Positions 8,116 to 15,520 of a stretch of DNA of 64,000 nucleotides are shown here, piece after piece (positions within the stretch are counted from its first letter, which is position 1; each line of letters opens with the position of its first letter). The stretch is from Lysinibacillus sp. OF-1 (GTDB taxonomy: Bacteria > Bacillota > Bacilli > Bacillales_A > Planococcaceae): positions 124,001 through 188,000 of the forward strand of contig NZ_CP102798.1 of the NCBI RefSeq assembly GCF_028356935.1, read 5' to 3'. A program made the translations under genes and the position numbers. The notes beneath the pieces were generated by a model. The model did no database searches. It saw only the letters and a list, made by a program, of their open reading frames with translations, and was not told the origin of the DNA.

Positions 8116-10032
8116 CTATTTAATATTTTCAAGCGATTTTTTCAGCCATTTTTCAGCCTCTTGATAATCTTGTGCAACCCCATGCCCTTTTTTGTAGAGC
8201 ATACCAAGCTGAAATTGAGCCTTTTGATGCCCTTGATTAGCAGCCAATCGATAAAGCTGGGCTGCCTTTGCAAAATCTTTCGGTACACCCTGTCCATGAA
8301 TGTGCATTTGAGCTAGTTGATATTGTGCCTTTATATGCCCTTGTGACGTTGCTTGTTCAATCCATTTAGCTGCCTCCGTGTAATCCTGTTTAACACCTTT
8401 CCCTTTATCAAATAAATTACCAAGTTGATATTGAGCACCTGCATGGCCCTGAATAGCAGCTAGTCGATAACATCTTCGTGCTTCTTCAAGATCCATAGCA
8501 ACTCCTAATCCCTGCTCATACAGTAAGCCTAATTGATACTCCGCTTGAATATGTGACTGATCTGTTGCGGCTCGCCACCATTTTACAGCCTCTGTATAGT
8601 TTATAGGTACATCAACTCCTGATGTCAGTAATAGACCAAGCTCATACTGAGCATCAGCATAGCCTTTGTTAGCAGCAACTTTAAAGTATGACATAGCTTT
8701 AGCAGGCTGTTTTTGCTGATAGACATAAAGCCGACCTAGCTCGAAGCCGGCGCTAATATGCCCATTGTCAGCTGCTCGTAGAAGCCATTTTTCTGCTGAA
8801 ACAAGATCCTGTTCTTTTTCATACAGTAAGCCGAGACAGTACTGTGCATTTAAATGTCCTTTATATGCTGCTAGCTTGAACCATTTTAAGGCTTCTAGAT
8901 GATCCTTCGTCATTCCTTGTCCCGTATTGTAGAGCATAGCCAATTGAAACTCTGCGTTCACATGGTCTTGTAAAGCAGCCATATGAAACCATCTCGCCGC
9001 TTCTTCAAGGTTTTGAACAATACCACGACCTTTAAGGTACATATAGCCGAGATTATACTGTGCACTGGCATCGCCCGCTAAGGCAGCCATTTCGAAATAA
9101 GCGATGGCCTCTGCGTAGCTTTGCTCGACACCTGTGCCATTATGATAAAGGAAGCCTAAATTGTTTTGAGCACTTGTATTGCCTTGGTTGGCTGCTAAAG
9201 TATACCATTTAGCCGCTTCATGAAAGTTTTGCGAAAGGCCTAGACCTTGATTATAAAGGACACCTAAATTATATTGCGCATCTGCATTTCCGAGATCTGC
9301 CGCAATTTGATAATGGTGCGCGGCTTCCTTATAATCTTGTCCAACCCCATGCCCTAAATGAAAGAGTACGCCTAGACTATAGTGGGCATTTGCGTCATTT
9401 TGTGCGGCAGCTCGTTCATACCATACTTTCGCAAGTTTATAGTCCCTTTTCACCCCTCGCCCGTGATTGTAAAGAGTTCCTAAATTATATTGTGCACTGG
9501 CATCACCGTTTTGCGCTGCCCTTTCAAACCATTTGGCTGCATGTGTATAAGCCTCTGGCGATTGATTGTGCTGGAGTATGTTCTTATCCAATATGGTTGG
9601 AAGCTCTGTAGTGTGAGGAGTTAGACTTGCTGACTTGAAACTACGATCATAGCGTTTCATAAACCATTCCACAATATCGCTAAGATAATCCAAAACAATT
9701 TTTGCCGCTTTGGCTTCCACAATGTCGTTACTATTATGACTTGTCATTTTATGAACTAAATTCATTAATAAATAAATCCGACGAGGGTGAATTTGCGCTA
9801 CAAAACTTCGATTATTTAATAGTGTACGGATATTTTTCGTTTTAGGTTCAGTATGCATTTCCAGCCGATAAATCTCATAAAGAATTTCTTCCAATACAAA
9901 AAGAGATTTTTGTAAAGATGTAGCTGGGTTTGAAATAGCGAGCAAACTTGCATCCTGTAGGTTTTTTGCTAATTTTGTGAAGGACAGCTGCGTTAATTTC
10001 TGACATTGTTCTTCAAGAATTTCGTAATGCAT
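8116..10032 (-). CDS. Sel1-repeat (TPR-like) protein with N-terminal DUF4145-like domain
   Basis: 638 residues from the ATG at 10032, chosen because GAGGTGAGGGTG lies six bases upstream; an in-frame ATG at 10059 adds nine residues but lies before that site. From about residue 165 to the end there are 13 full Sel1 repeats of 32-37 residues and part of a fourteenth, with the pattern AAKWxxxAAxxGxxxAQYxLG. They form an alpha-solenoid used for protein binding. The first 150 residues are helical and resemble DUF4145. No signal peptide is seen, so it is cytoplasmic. Partner and function are unknown. Confidence 0.85.
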   Translation of the reverse strand: MHYEILEEQCQKLTQLSFTKLAKNLQDASLLAISNPATSLQKSLFVLEEILYEIYRLEMHTEPKTKNIRTLLNNRSFVAQIHPRRIYLLMNLVHKMTSHNSNDIVEAKAAKIVLDYLSDIVEWFMKRYDRSFKSASLTPHTTELPTILDKNILQHNQSPEAYTHAAKWFERAAQNGDASAQYNLGTLYNHGRGVKRDYKLAKVWYERAAAQNDANAHYSLGVLFHLGHGVGQDYKEAAHHYQIAADLGNADAQYNLGVLYNQGLGLSQNFHEAAKWYTLAANQGNTSAQNNLGFLYHNGTGVEQSYAEAIAYFEMAALAGDASAQYNLGYMYLKGRGIVQNLEEAARWFHMAALQDHVNAEFQLAMLYNTGQGMTKDHLEALKWFKLAAYKGHLNAQYCLGLLYEKEQDLVSAEKWLLRAADNGHISAGFELGRLYVYQQKQPAKAMSYFKVAANKGYADAQYELGLLLTSGVDVPINYTEAVKWWRAATDQSHIQAEYQLGLLYEQGLGVAMDLEEARRCYRLAAIQGHAGAQYQLGNLFDKGKGVKQDYTEAAKWIEQATSQGHIKAQYQLAQMHIHGQGVPKDFAKAAQLYRLAANQGHQKAQFQLGMLYKKGHGVAQDYQEAEKWLKKSLENIK

Positions 10033-10056
10033 AACAATCACCCTCACCTCTTTCAT

Positions 10057-10097
10057 CAATGATGCCTCGGCATCATTGCGTCTAATTTTCTTCGAGC
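10057..10097 (+). repeat. Dispersed palindromic element, copy A
   Basis: A perfect 10-bp inverted repeat CAATGATGCC-TC-GGCATCATTG (10057-10078) followed by a 19-base tail ending in TCGAGC. A second copy lies in the opposite orientation at 22996-23036. The two copies match at about 33 of 41 positions, and the changed stem positions stay paired (T-A here, C-G there). The rest of 10033-10271, between two divergent genes, holds no convincing gene. Confidence 0.7.
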
Positions 10098-10271
10098 CAG
10101 TTGAAAGCCCCTCTTCTAAATCTCTTTGTACATATATCGGAGAAAAATCTATATTATTGATAAGTTTTAATGGGATTCATCAGTTGAATTGTTGCTGTGA
10201 CATGATACTATTTGATATAAGGGAAATTCGTAGCTACGGAGAGCCCGTCAGCCTATAGGTGGGGGATCGAA

Positions 10272-10979
10272 ATGAAAAATATTGCAGCTATTATTCCAGC
10301 ATATAATCCACAACAATCACTCATTACCTATGTACATCAATTATTAGCAACGACCATTACACAAATTGTCATTGTCAATGATGGGAGTGATCAAAGATAT
10401 AAAGATATTTTTGAAGATTTAAATAAAATTGATCGTTGTCAAGTATTGCAGCATGATCGCAATATTGGAAAAGGTGGTGCATTGAAGACAGCCTTTGCAT
10501 TTATCCGAGAGCAAAAAGGAAAGTGTCATGGTGTCCTTACAGTGGGGGCACATGGGCAGCATGCACTGCAAGATGTTAAGCTTGTCTTAACGATGACAAA
10601 GGTGTTTTCAGAAGGTATTGTGCTAGGGGTACGTAATTTCCATTCTGCCGATAGTTCATTTCTTTCTTATTGGGGAAATCGTGCAACAAGCCTATTTTTT
10701 GAGTTACTGTATCATCGAAAATTAATGGATACACAAACGGGTTTGCGATATATATCGATAAATGAGTTGCCTTGGCTGATGAAGGTGAAAGGCGAACGCT
10801 ATGATTATGATACAAATATGCTAGTTGCGGCACTGAAAAGAAAGTGTCCAATTTTTGAGGTAGAGATTGGGCAATTACGTTTAAAGAAAAATACAATTAT
10901 CCAGTACGATGAAATAACCAATGCAAGCACTATAATCACAAGAATGCTGATGAATTATTTAAAACCAAGGAATGGCTAG
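10272..10979 (+). CDS. GT2-fold glycosyltransferase-like protein lacking the DxD motif
   Basis: 235 residues with the start of a GT-A fold, IAAIIPAYNPQQSL and IVIVNDGSD, then RNIGKGGALKTAF, as in polyprenyl-phosphate sugar transferases. Where the family has (V)DADGQH, this protein reads VGAHGQH, so both acidic residues of the metal-binding DxD are replaced. It may be inactive, metal-independent, or regulatory. There are no membrane helices. GGTGGGGG precedes the ATG at 10272. The neighbours do not suggest a glycan pathway. Confidence 0.75.
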   Translation: MKNIAAIIPAYNPQQSLITYVHQLLATTITQIVIVNDGSDQRYKDIFEDLNKIDRCQVLQHDRNIGKGGALKTAFAFIREQKGKCHGVLTVGAHGQHALQDVKLVLTMTKVFSEGIVLGVRNFHSADSSFLSYWGNRATSLFFELLYHRKLMDTQTGLRYISINELPWLMKVKGERYDYDTNMLVAALKRKCPIFEVEIGQLRLKKNTIIQYDEITNASTIITRMLMNYLKPRNG

Positions 10980-11064
10980 GTTTAAATTTGAAATAATGAG
11001 CTAGGATAAAGAATAACGATTACTCATGAGGACGTAGCGAGTATAGAAAGAAGGAGCAATGTTT

Positions 11065-11325
11065 ATGGAATATTCAGATCAAGTGAAAAATCGTGTGAAA
11101 CGGATGGAAGGCCAGCTACGTGGTATTTTGAAGATGATGGAGGAAGGTAAGGACTGTAAGGCAGTCATTACACAGCTATCGGCTGTACGCTCTGCTGTAG
11201 ATCGTACAGTTGGTGTTATTGTCAGTACAAACTTATTAGAATGTGTCCAAAATGCTGAAGGTGATGACGAAAAAATGAATGAAGCCATTCAGGAAGCCGT
11301 TAATTTGGTTGTGAAAAGTAGATAA
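11065..11325 (+). CDS. cstR: CsoR/FrmR-family repressor, CstR-like persulfide sensor
   Basis: 86 residues from ATG 11065; an ATG at 11059 lies too close to GGAG (11053-11056). All-helical DUF156 fold. The first Cys is in GKDCKAVITQL and the second in STNLLECVQ. The copper-ligand His of CsoR, four residues before the second Cys, is Asn here, as in the persulfide sensor CstR. The flanking text (MMEEGKDCK, NLLECV, EAVNLVVKS) is also close to staphylococcal CstR. CstR normally represses sulfide-detoxification genes, but none are adjacent. I am sure of the family and fairly sure of the CstR subtype. Confidence 0.75.
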   Translation: MEYSDQVKNRVKRMEGQLRGILKMMEEGKDCKAVITQLSAVRSAVDRTVGVIVSTNLLECVQNAEGDDEKMNEAIQEAVNLVVKSR

Positions 11326-11364
11326 TTACCTCGATTTTCGGAACAAAAAATAGTAGCTGAATCC

Positions 11365-11405
11365 AAATAAAACTCACTATAAATGGGGTGAGTTTTATTT
11401 TTTTG
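11365..11405 (+). terminator. Terminator after the cstR-like gene
   Basis: AAATAAAACTCAC (11365-11377) pairs with GTGAGTTTTATTT (11388-11400), 13 bp, followed by more T residues. Confidence 0.85.
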
Positions 11406-11580
11406 CAAAAAAATAGTTATATTCGAGAATTATATTTAGTTTTTAGGTATTTTATATCATGTAAGTGTTGATATATTTTTAGATGAAAGTCTTAGTTAGT
11501 GAACTTGTATGATAGCTTAGTAGGTACTTTCTTTGTTATGCTAAATAGTAACAAAAGATTCAAAGGGAAGGTGATTAGTG

Positions 11581-12717
11581 ATGAAAAAATGGTTGTTATG
11601 TGGAGCAACTTTATTGATGTTAAGCCCAACTGCTGCCTATGCAAAACAAACAGAAATTACTTCCCCAATTTATCCTGTGGTAGCTAACTCAACAGTAGTT
11701 ACTTGGGATCAATTGACAAAAGAGCTTGCTAAGCAAATGCGAAATTTCGAGACGGAAATAAAATTTACGTATACAGGCCCGATGGGTGATTTCAAAAAAG
11801 AAATGATGGATGCATTTGAAAAGGCTAAACAACAAGCTGTTTATGCAAGTGGACATTTCGAAAGTATGACGGTTTCTGCAGATTCTCTCGGAAATGTAAC
11901 GTATAAAGTGAAGTATCTGACGAATCAAACACAAGAAGTAGCTGTACAAAAAAAGATTAATCAAATACTGAAAAATATTATCAAACCTTCTATGACAGAG
12001 TTCCAAAAAGTAAAGGCTATTAACGATTATATTGTATCGAATACGATGTATGGAACAAAAACAAAGGCAAGCCCACATAGTGCCTATGCTTTATTTTTTG
12101 AAGGACAAGCTGTGTGTCAAGGTTATGCATTAGCTGCACAAGCCTTGTTAGAGCAATCTGGGATAGAGACAAAATATGTTATAGGTTTTGTGAATGGGAA
12201 CGAGGCACATGCTTGGAATTTAGTAAAGGTAGATGGAAAATGGTATCATTTAGATACAACATGGAATGATCCTTTGCCAAATCGTGTTGGTGCTGCTTCA
12301 TATGACTATTTTTTAGTGACGGACAGTCAGCTTAACAAAGATCACACTTGGGTTAAAGCCGATTATCCTACTGCTACAAGCACAAAATACAGTTATATGC
12401 ACAATGTTCATTTTGCGTATCAGTTAAATAATGCTGTTTATTTTAGCAATACGGCAGATAACGATAAACTGTATAAGCTGGATATGACTAGTGGGAAAAA
12501 GACAAAAGTATTAGATAAACGAGCATTGTATATTACTGGAACTAATGATTATCTATACTATAGTGATTACAGTAACGGTGGGTATTTGACAAAGCTGAAT
12601 TTGAAAACATTAAAAGCTGAAGTGCTAGTTAAGCAGCCAGTAACGAATTTAAAGATCAATGACAATGATTTGCTGTATACTATGAATACTAAAGAATATA
12701 AACTTAAAATTAATTAA
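11581..12717 (+). CDS. Secreted transglutaminase-like protein, paralogue 1
   Basis: 378 residues from ATG 11581, eight bases after AAGGTG. A signal peptide is visible (MKKWLLCGATLLMLSPTAAYA). The transglutaminase/protease core lies at about residues 140-250, with candidate catalytic triad C179 (AVCQGYALAAQ), H210 (EAHAWNLVKV) and D225 (YHLDTTWNDP). The last 110 residues carry YFSN and YYSDYS repeats like the DUF5050 beta-propeller type. It is probably an extracellular or wall-associated enzyme, with substrate unknown. A close paralogue with the same order of domains follows at 12817. Confidence 0.85.
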   Translation: MKKWLLCGATLLMLSPTAAYAKQTEITSPIYPVVANSTVVTWDQLTKELAKQMRNFETEIKFTYTGPMGDFKKEMMDAFEKAKQQAVYASGHFESMTVSADSLGNVTYKVKYLTNQTQEVAVQKKINQILKNIIKPSMTEFQKVKAINDYIVSNTMYGTKTKASPHSAYALFFEGQAVCQGYALAAQALLEQSGIETKYVIGFVNGNEAHAWNLVKVDGKWYHLDTTWNDPLPNRVGAASYDYFLVTDSQLNKDHTWVKADYPTATSTKYSYMHNVHFAYQLNNAVYFSNTADNDKLYKLDMTSGKKTKVLDKRALYITGTNDYLYYSDYSNGGYLTKLNLKTLKAEVLVKQPVTNLKINDNDLLYTMNTKEYKLKIN

Positions 12718-12737
12718 GTCAACAAACAAATATTAAC

Positions 12738-12779
12738 AAGCACAATTGGACCCTTAAGTGAGTTCTTTGTGCTTTTTTT
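12738..12779 (+). terminator. Terminator between the two transglutaminase genes
   Basis: AAGCACA (12738-12744) pairs with TGTGCTT (12768-12774), followed by a run of seven T. The loop is 23 nt. It suggests that the two paralogues are transcribed separately. Confidence 0.6.
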
Positions 12780-12816
12780 GTATATAATGAAAAGAAGACG
12801 GTTGGAGGTGAGGAAT

Positions 12817-14112
12817 TTGTGGAAGAAATTAGCTATTATTGCCATTATTATTATTTTTATTGATCCCATTTATATGGCTGGTAAGGCAGTCGTTCAGCAG
12901 GTGCTGGATTGGACAAATAATGACGAAATAGAAACAATGCTTCTTTCAACAAAGGAGAAAATCGTAGATGTTACTGCTAGACTTTCAGACGATGCCTCCA
13001 TAGAAACAGCCATACCTATAGAAGATATACATGAAGCGGAGGTAGCACCTAAAGCGCCGCCAATTCAGAAACCAGAAACGAAGCTAGTCGTGACAAATGC
13101 CAAAGAGATGGCTGATGCCATGTATGCATATTATAGTAGTTTTTCACCGAAGTTTGAAATTCAATATAAAGGTAATACACAACGAATTGAACAAATTGTG
13201 GAAGAGGCCTACAACAATGCTATTGAACGAGATGATTATGTTTATGGTCATGTTAGTAAGCATTCAATTCGTTATGAATATGGGCGAAATAAGGCAACTA
13301 TTTTTGGAGAGCAGAGCTATTTAATGACGCCAGAACAGGCTGCCTTTGTCGAGATGAATGTCCAAGAAATCATCAACAAAATCAGTAAAGACTCTATGAC
13401 AGAAGTAGAAAAGGTACGAGCAGTCAATGACTATATTGTCGCTAATACTGCCTATACAGATCAAACAAATTCTAGTCCACATAGTGCCTATACCGTACTT
13501 GCCGAGCATGGGGGAGTATGTCAGGGCTATGCTTTACTAGCTCACTCGATGCTTCAAAAACTGGGAATTGAAACAAAATATATCGTGGGCTATGTCGGCA
13601 AAGAGGGACATGCGTGGAATTTGGTCAAGCTGGATGGACAGTGGTATCACCTTGATACGACATGGAATGATCCAGTACCAGATCGCAAAGGTGCCATTCG
13701 TTACCAATACTTTTTAGTAGACGATCGTACAATGGCGAAAGATCACACGTGGATTGCTGAGGATTATCCAAAGGCAACAAGCACAATGTATAGTTATTAT
13801 CATGATATAGACTTCCCAGCACAGGCTGGCGATCAATTATATTTTAGTAATATCTCTGATGACAATAAGTTGTATGTGCTTGATATAAAGACAGGTAAAA
13901 TAAAGCGTGTCACAAATACTCGTGCACAATACATCGTTTACTCGGATGGGTGGCTATACTTTAGTAATTACTCTCGGGGGGCGTATTTAACAAAAATTCG
14001 TCCAGACGGTAGTGGAGAACAGGTACTAAATAGGGAAGATACAAAGGATATATTTGTTAAGGATGGCTTCCTCTATTTCACAACGAATGAATTGAAGAGA
14101 ATGGCTCTCTAA
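12817..14112 (+). CDS. Membrane-anchored transglutaminase-like protein, paralogue 2
   Basis: 431 residues if started at TTG 12817, which sits six bases after GGAGGTG (12804-12810); an ATG at 12787 has no ribosome site. An N-terminal hydrophobic stretch (LAIIAIIIIFIDPIYMAG) without a clear cleavage site suggests a membrane anchor, followed by a low-complexity linker. The transglutaminase core has C235 (GVCQGYALL), H265 (GHAWNLVKLDG) and D280 (YHLDTTWNDP). The C-terminal DUF5050-like repeats (YFSNISDDNKLYVLD) match those of paralogue 1. It probably arose by tandem duplication. Confidence 0.85.
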   Translation: MWKKLAIIAIIIIFIDPIYMAGKAVVQQVLDWTNNDEIETMLLSTKEKIVDVTARLSDDASIETAIPIEDIHEAEVAPKAPPIQKPETKLVVTNAKEMADAMYAYYSSFSPKFEIQYKGNTQRIEQIVEEAYNNAIERDDYVYGHVSKHSIRYEYGRNKATIFGEQSYLMTPEQAAFVEMNVQEIINKISKDSMTEVEKVRAVNDYIVANTAYTDQTNSSPHSAYTVLAEHGGVCQGYALLAHSMLQKLGIETKYIVGYVGKEGHAWNLVKLDGQWYHLDTTWNDPVPDRKGAIRYQYFLVDDRTMAKDHTWIAEDYPKATSTMYSYYHDIDFPAQAGDQLYFSNISDDNKLYVLDIKTGKIKRVTNTRAQYIVYSDGWLYFSNYSRGAYLTKIRPDGSGEQVLNREDTKDIFVKDGFLYFTTNELKRMAL

Positions 14113-14397
14113 TTTAACATAAAAAAGGTGATGTCAACGGCACAAACAGCCATGTTGAAAGGCGGGGGGGAATTTCCGTTCTGCCAGCGTCCTTCCCAGG
14201 GGGCAGTTCACTAAATCCATGTGGCAAAGGTGTCTTTTCCTTCTCTTTTATACTAGCCGTAGCGATCAAAATATTTGTATAATTAGAGAAAGGATAGGCT
14301 CTTATTTTCAATGTGGAGAAGTGATTAGTTACACACCTCTCAATAAATAAGTAGTGAACACCTTCACTTTACTTAGGAATTTTTTCTAAAAAGATAA
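14113..14397. other. Gene-free spacer with a degenerate repeat-like stretch
   Basis: No convincing gene. A G/C-rich patch at about 14155-14235 is compositionally unlike its neighbours and resembles non-coding dispersed repeats of Bacillaceae, but no second copy is in the window to prove it. A minus-strand reading frame across it lacks a ribosome site and family resemblance. Confidence 0.35.
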
Positions 14398-14531
14398 TCT
14401 TTTGTGAGGTGGAGCGGAAGGCTACTCGATTCCCGCGAGACTGGCGAGCCTCTAAACACGAAGCGGCTCGGCGCTAGCCTACGGGAAAGCAAGTAGCCTG
14501 CAACGGAAATCCATCTTCAGCTTTCACAAAA
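14398..14531. repeat. Structured intergenic repeat (GGAGCGGAAGGCTACT...AGTAGCCTGCAACGGAAATC type)
   Basis: A GC-rich island of about 130 bp. TTTGTGA (14401-14407) pairs with TCACAAA (14524-14530). Just inside, GGCTACT pairs with AGTAGCC, and further in TCCCG pairs with CGGGA. The outer sequences match a dispersed non-coding repeat I recall from Bacillus and Lysinibacillus intergenic regions. It lies past the end of the minus-strand ABC operon. There is no coding potential. Family membership is from memory. Confidence 0.6.
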
Positions 14532-14558
14532 TAGATGGTTTTGTTTTTTTACACTATG

Positions 14559-14597
14559 AAAAGGGCAATGACTTATAAATAGTCATATGCCCTTTTT
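14559..14597 (-). terminator. Terminator of the ABC transporter/lyase/kinase operon
   Basis: AAAAGGGCA plus ATGACT (14559-14573) pairs with AGTCAT plus TGCCCTTTT (14581-14596) with one bulged base. It spans the stop codon of the kinase gene. On the minus strand it ends in TTTT. Confidence 0.65.
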
Positions 14598-15520
14598 GTA
14601 CGTTCAATCAAATAAGTAATAGGCTGATGCTGACAAAGTTTAATATCAATTTGTGGATATAGTAAGGTGATTTCCTCCGTAAAAGTCTTTAAAATGAGTG
14701 GATTATGCTTGATGGCACCACCATTACAATAAAGTGTAAATGGTCCATTCTGATAGCCCATTTTTTTCAATACAGCGCTTGCTAGAAGAACTAATTCGTA
14801 GGCAGCCTGTAGTGATATTTGCATGGCGCAAGCATCTTCTTGCTCGACTGCCTTTGCTACAAATGAGCTCATCTTGGCCAGCTGTGCATTCGTATAGGAT
14901 GGATGGAATAACCATTCCGCAAGCTCTGTTACATCCTGTATATTTAAAAAATGATAGACGGCTTCTTTTAAGATTGTTGGTTCACCACGACCATCCTCCA
15001 TTTTAAATACAGCTCTTACTACTTCCTGCCCTAGCCAATATCCACTTCCCTCATCACCAGCTCGATGTCCCCAACCTCCTGCACGTACAATTCGTTGCCC
15101 GTCATAGGCATAGGCGATGGCTCCTGTTCCGGCAATGAGTAATGCACCAGCCTGTCCAGCAGTCACACCAAGTAGTGTAGCTTCTGCATCATTTTCAATA
15201 ATTAGCGTCTTGATTTGTAGCTGTGTGGCCTTTAGGGCATTTTGAACAATGGCCGTTACTGTGGCATGATCCTTAGGAGAATCAATGCCAGCTAACGCAA
15301 AGGTAGCTACAGCAATTTGAGAATGGGGGTACTTTTGCAAAAATGTTTGTACATTTGCTAAAAGTCCTTGTAATCTTGCTGTAGCTGATTCGACACCAAT
15401 GGCTTGATAATTCGAGCCTTGCATTGTTGTAGAATAGTGAATGTCACCAGATTCAGCATGAACGACCGCACATGCTGTTTTTGTTGCTCCACCGTCAATA
15501 ATCAATAACCAATCCTTCAT
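14573..15520 (-). CDS. BadF/BadG-family sugar kinase (N-acetylglucosamine kinase-like)
   Basis: 315 residues from the ATG at 15520, which overlaps the upstream stop codon by 4 bp (ATGA); a further ATG at 15529 lies inside the ribosome site. ASKHA fold: phosphate-1 loop IDGGATKTACAV at the N-terminus, ENDAEATLLG, and LLIAGTGAIAYA. The pattern GGWGHRAGDEGSGYWLG is typical of GlcNAc kinases of this family. It probably phosphorylates an amino sugar or similar compound. Translational coupling to the lyase-like gene and the upstream transporter suggests one catabolic pathway. Confidence 0.85.
   Translation of the reverse strand: MKDWLLIIDGGATKTACAVVHAESGDIHYSTTMQGSNYQAIGVESATARLQGLLANVQTFLQKYPHSQIAVATFALAGIDSPKDHATVTAIVQNALKATQLQIKTLIIENDAEATLLGVTAGQAGALLIAGTGAIAYAYDGQRIVRAGGWGHRAGDEGSGYWLGQEVVRAVFKMEDGRGEPTILKEAVYHFLNIQDVTELAEWLFHPSYTNAQLAKMSSFVAKAVEQEDACAMQISLQAAYELVLLASAVLKKMGYQNGPFTLYCNGGAIKHNPLILKTFTEEITLLYPQIDIKLCQHQPITYLIERTKRAYDYL

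Noticed and set aside
10076..10258. Small plus-strand reading frame of 60 codons between the Sel1 and glycosyltransferase genes
   Set aside because: It has no ribosome site or family resemblance and starts inside the palindromic repeat.
11499..11687. Plus-strand frame overlapping the transglutaminase start
   Set aside because: It is in another frame over the signal-peptide region of the real gene and has no ribosome site.
14114..14311. Minus-strand reading frame of 65 codons
   Set aside because: It lies across a GC-rich repeat-like patch, has no ribosome site, and its composition looks like translated non-coding repeat.
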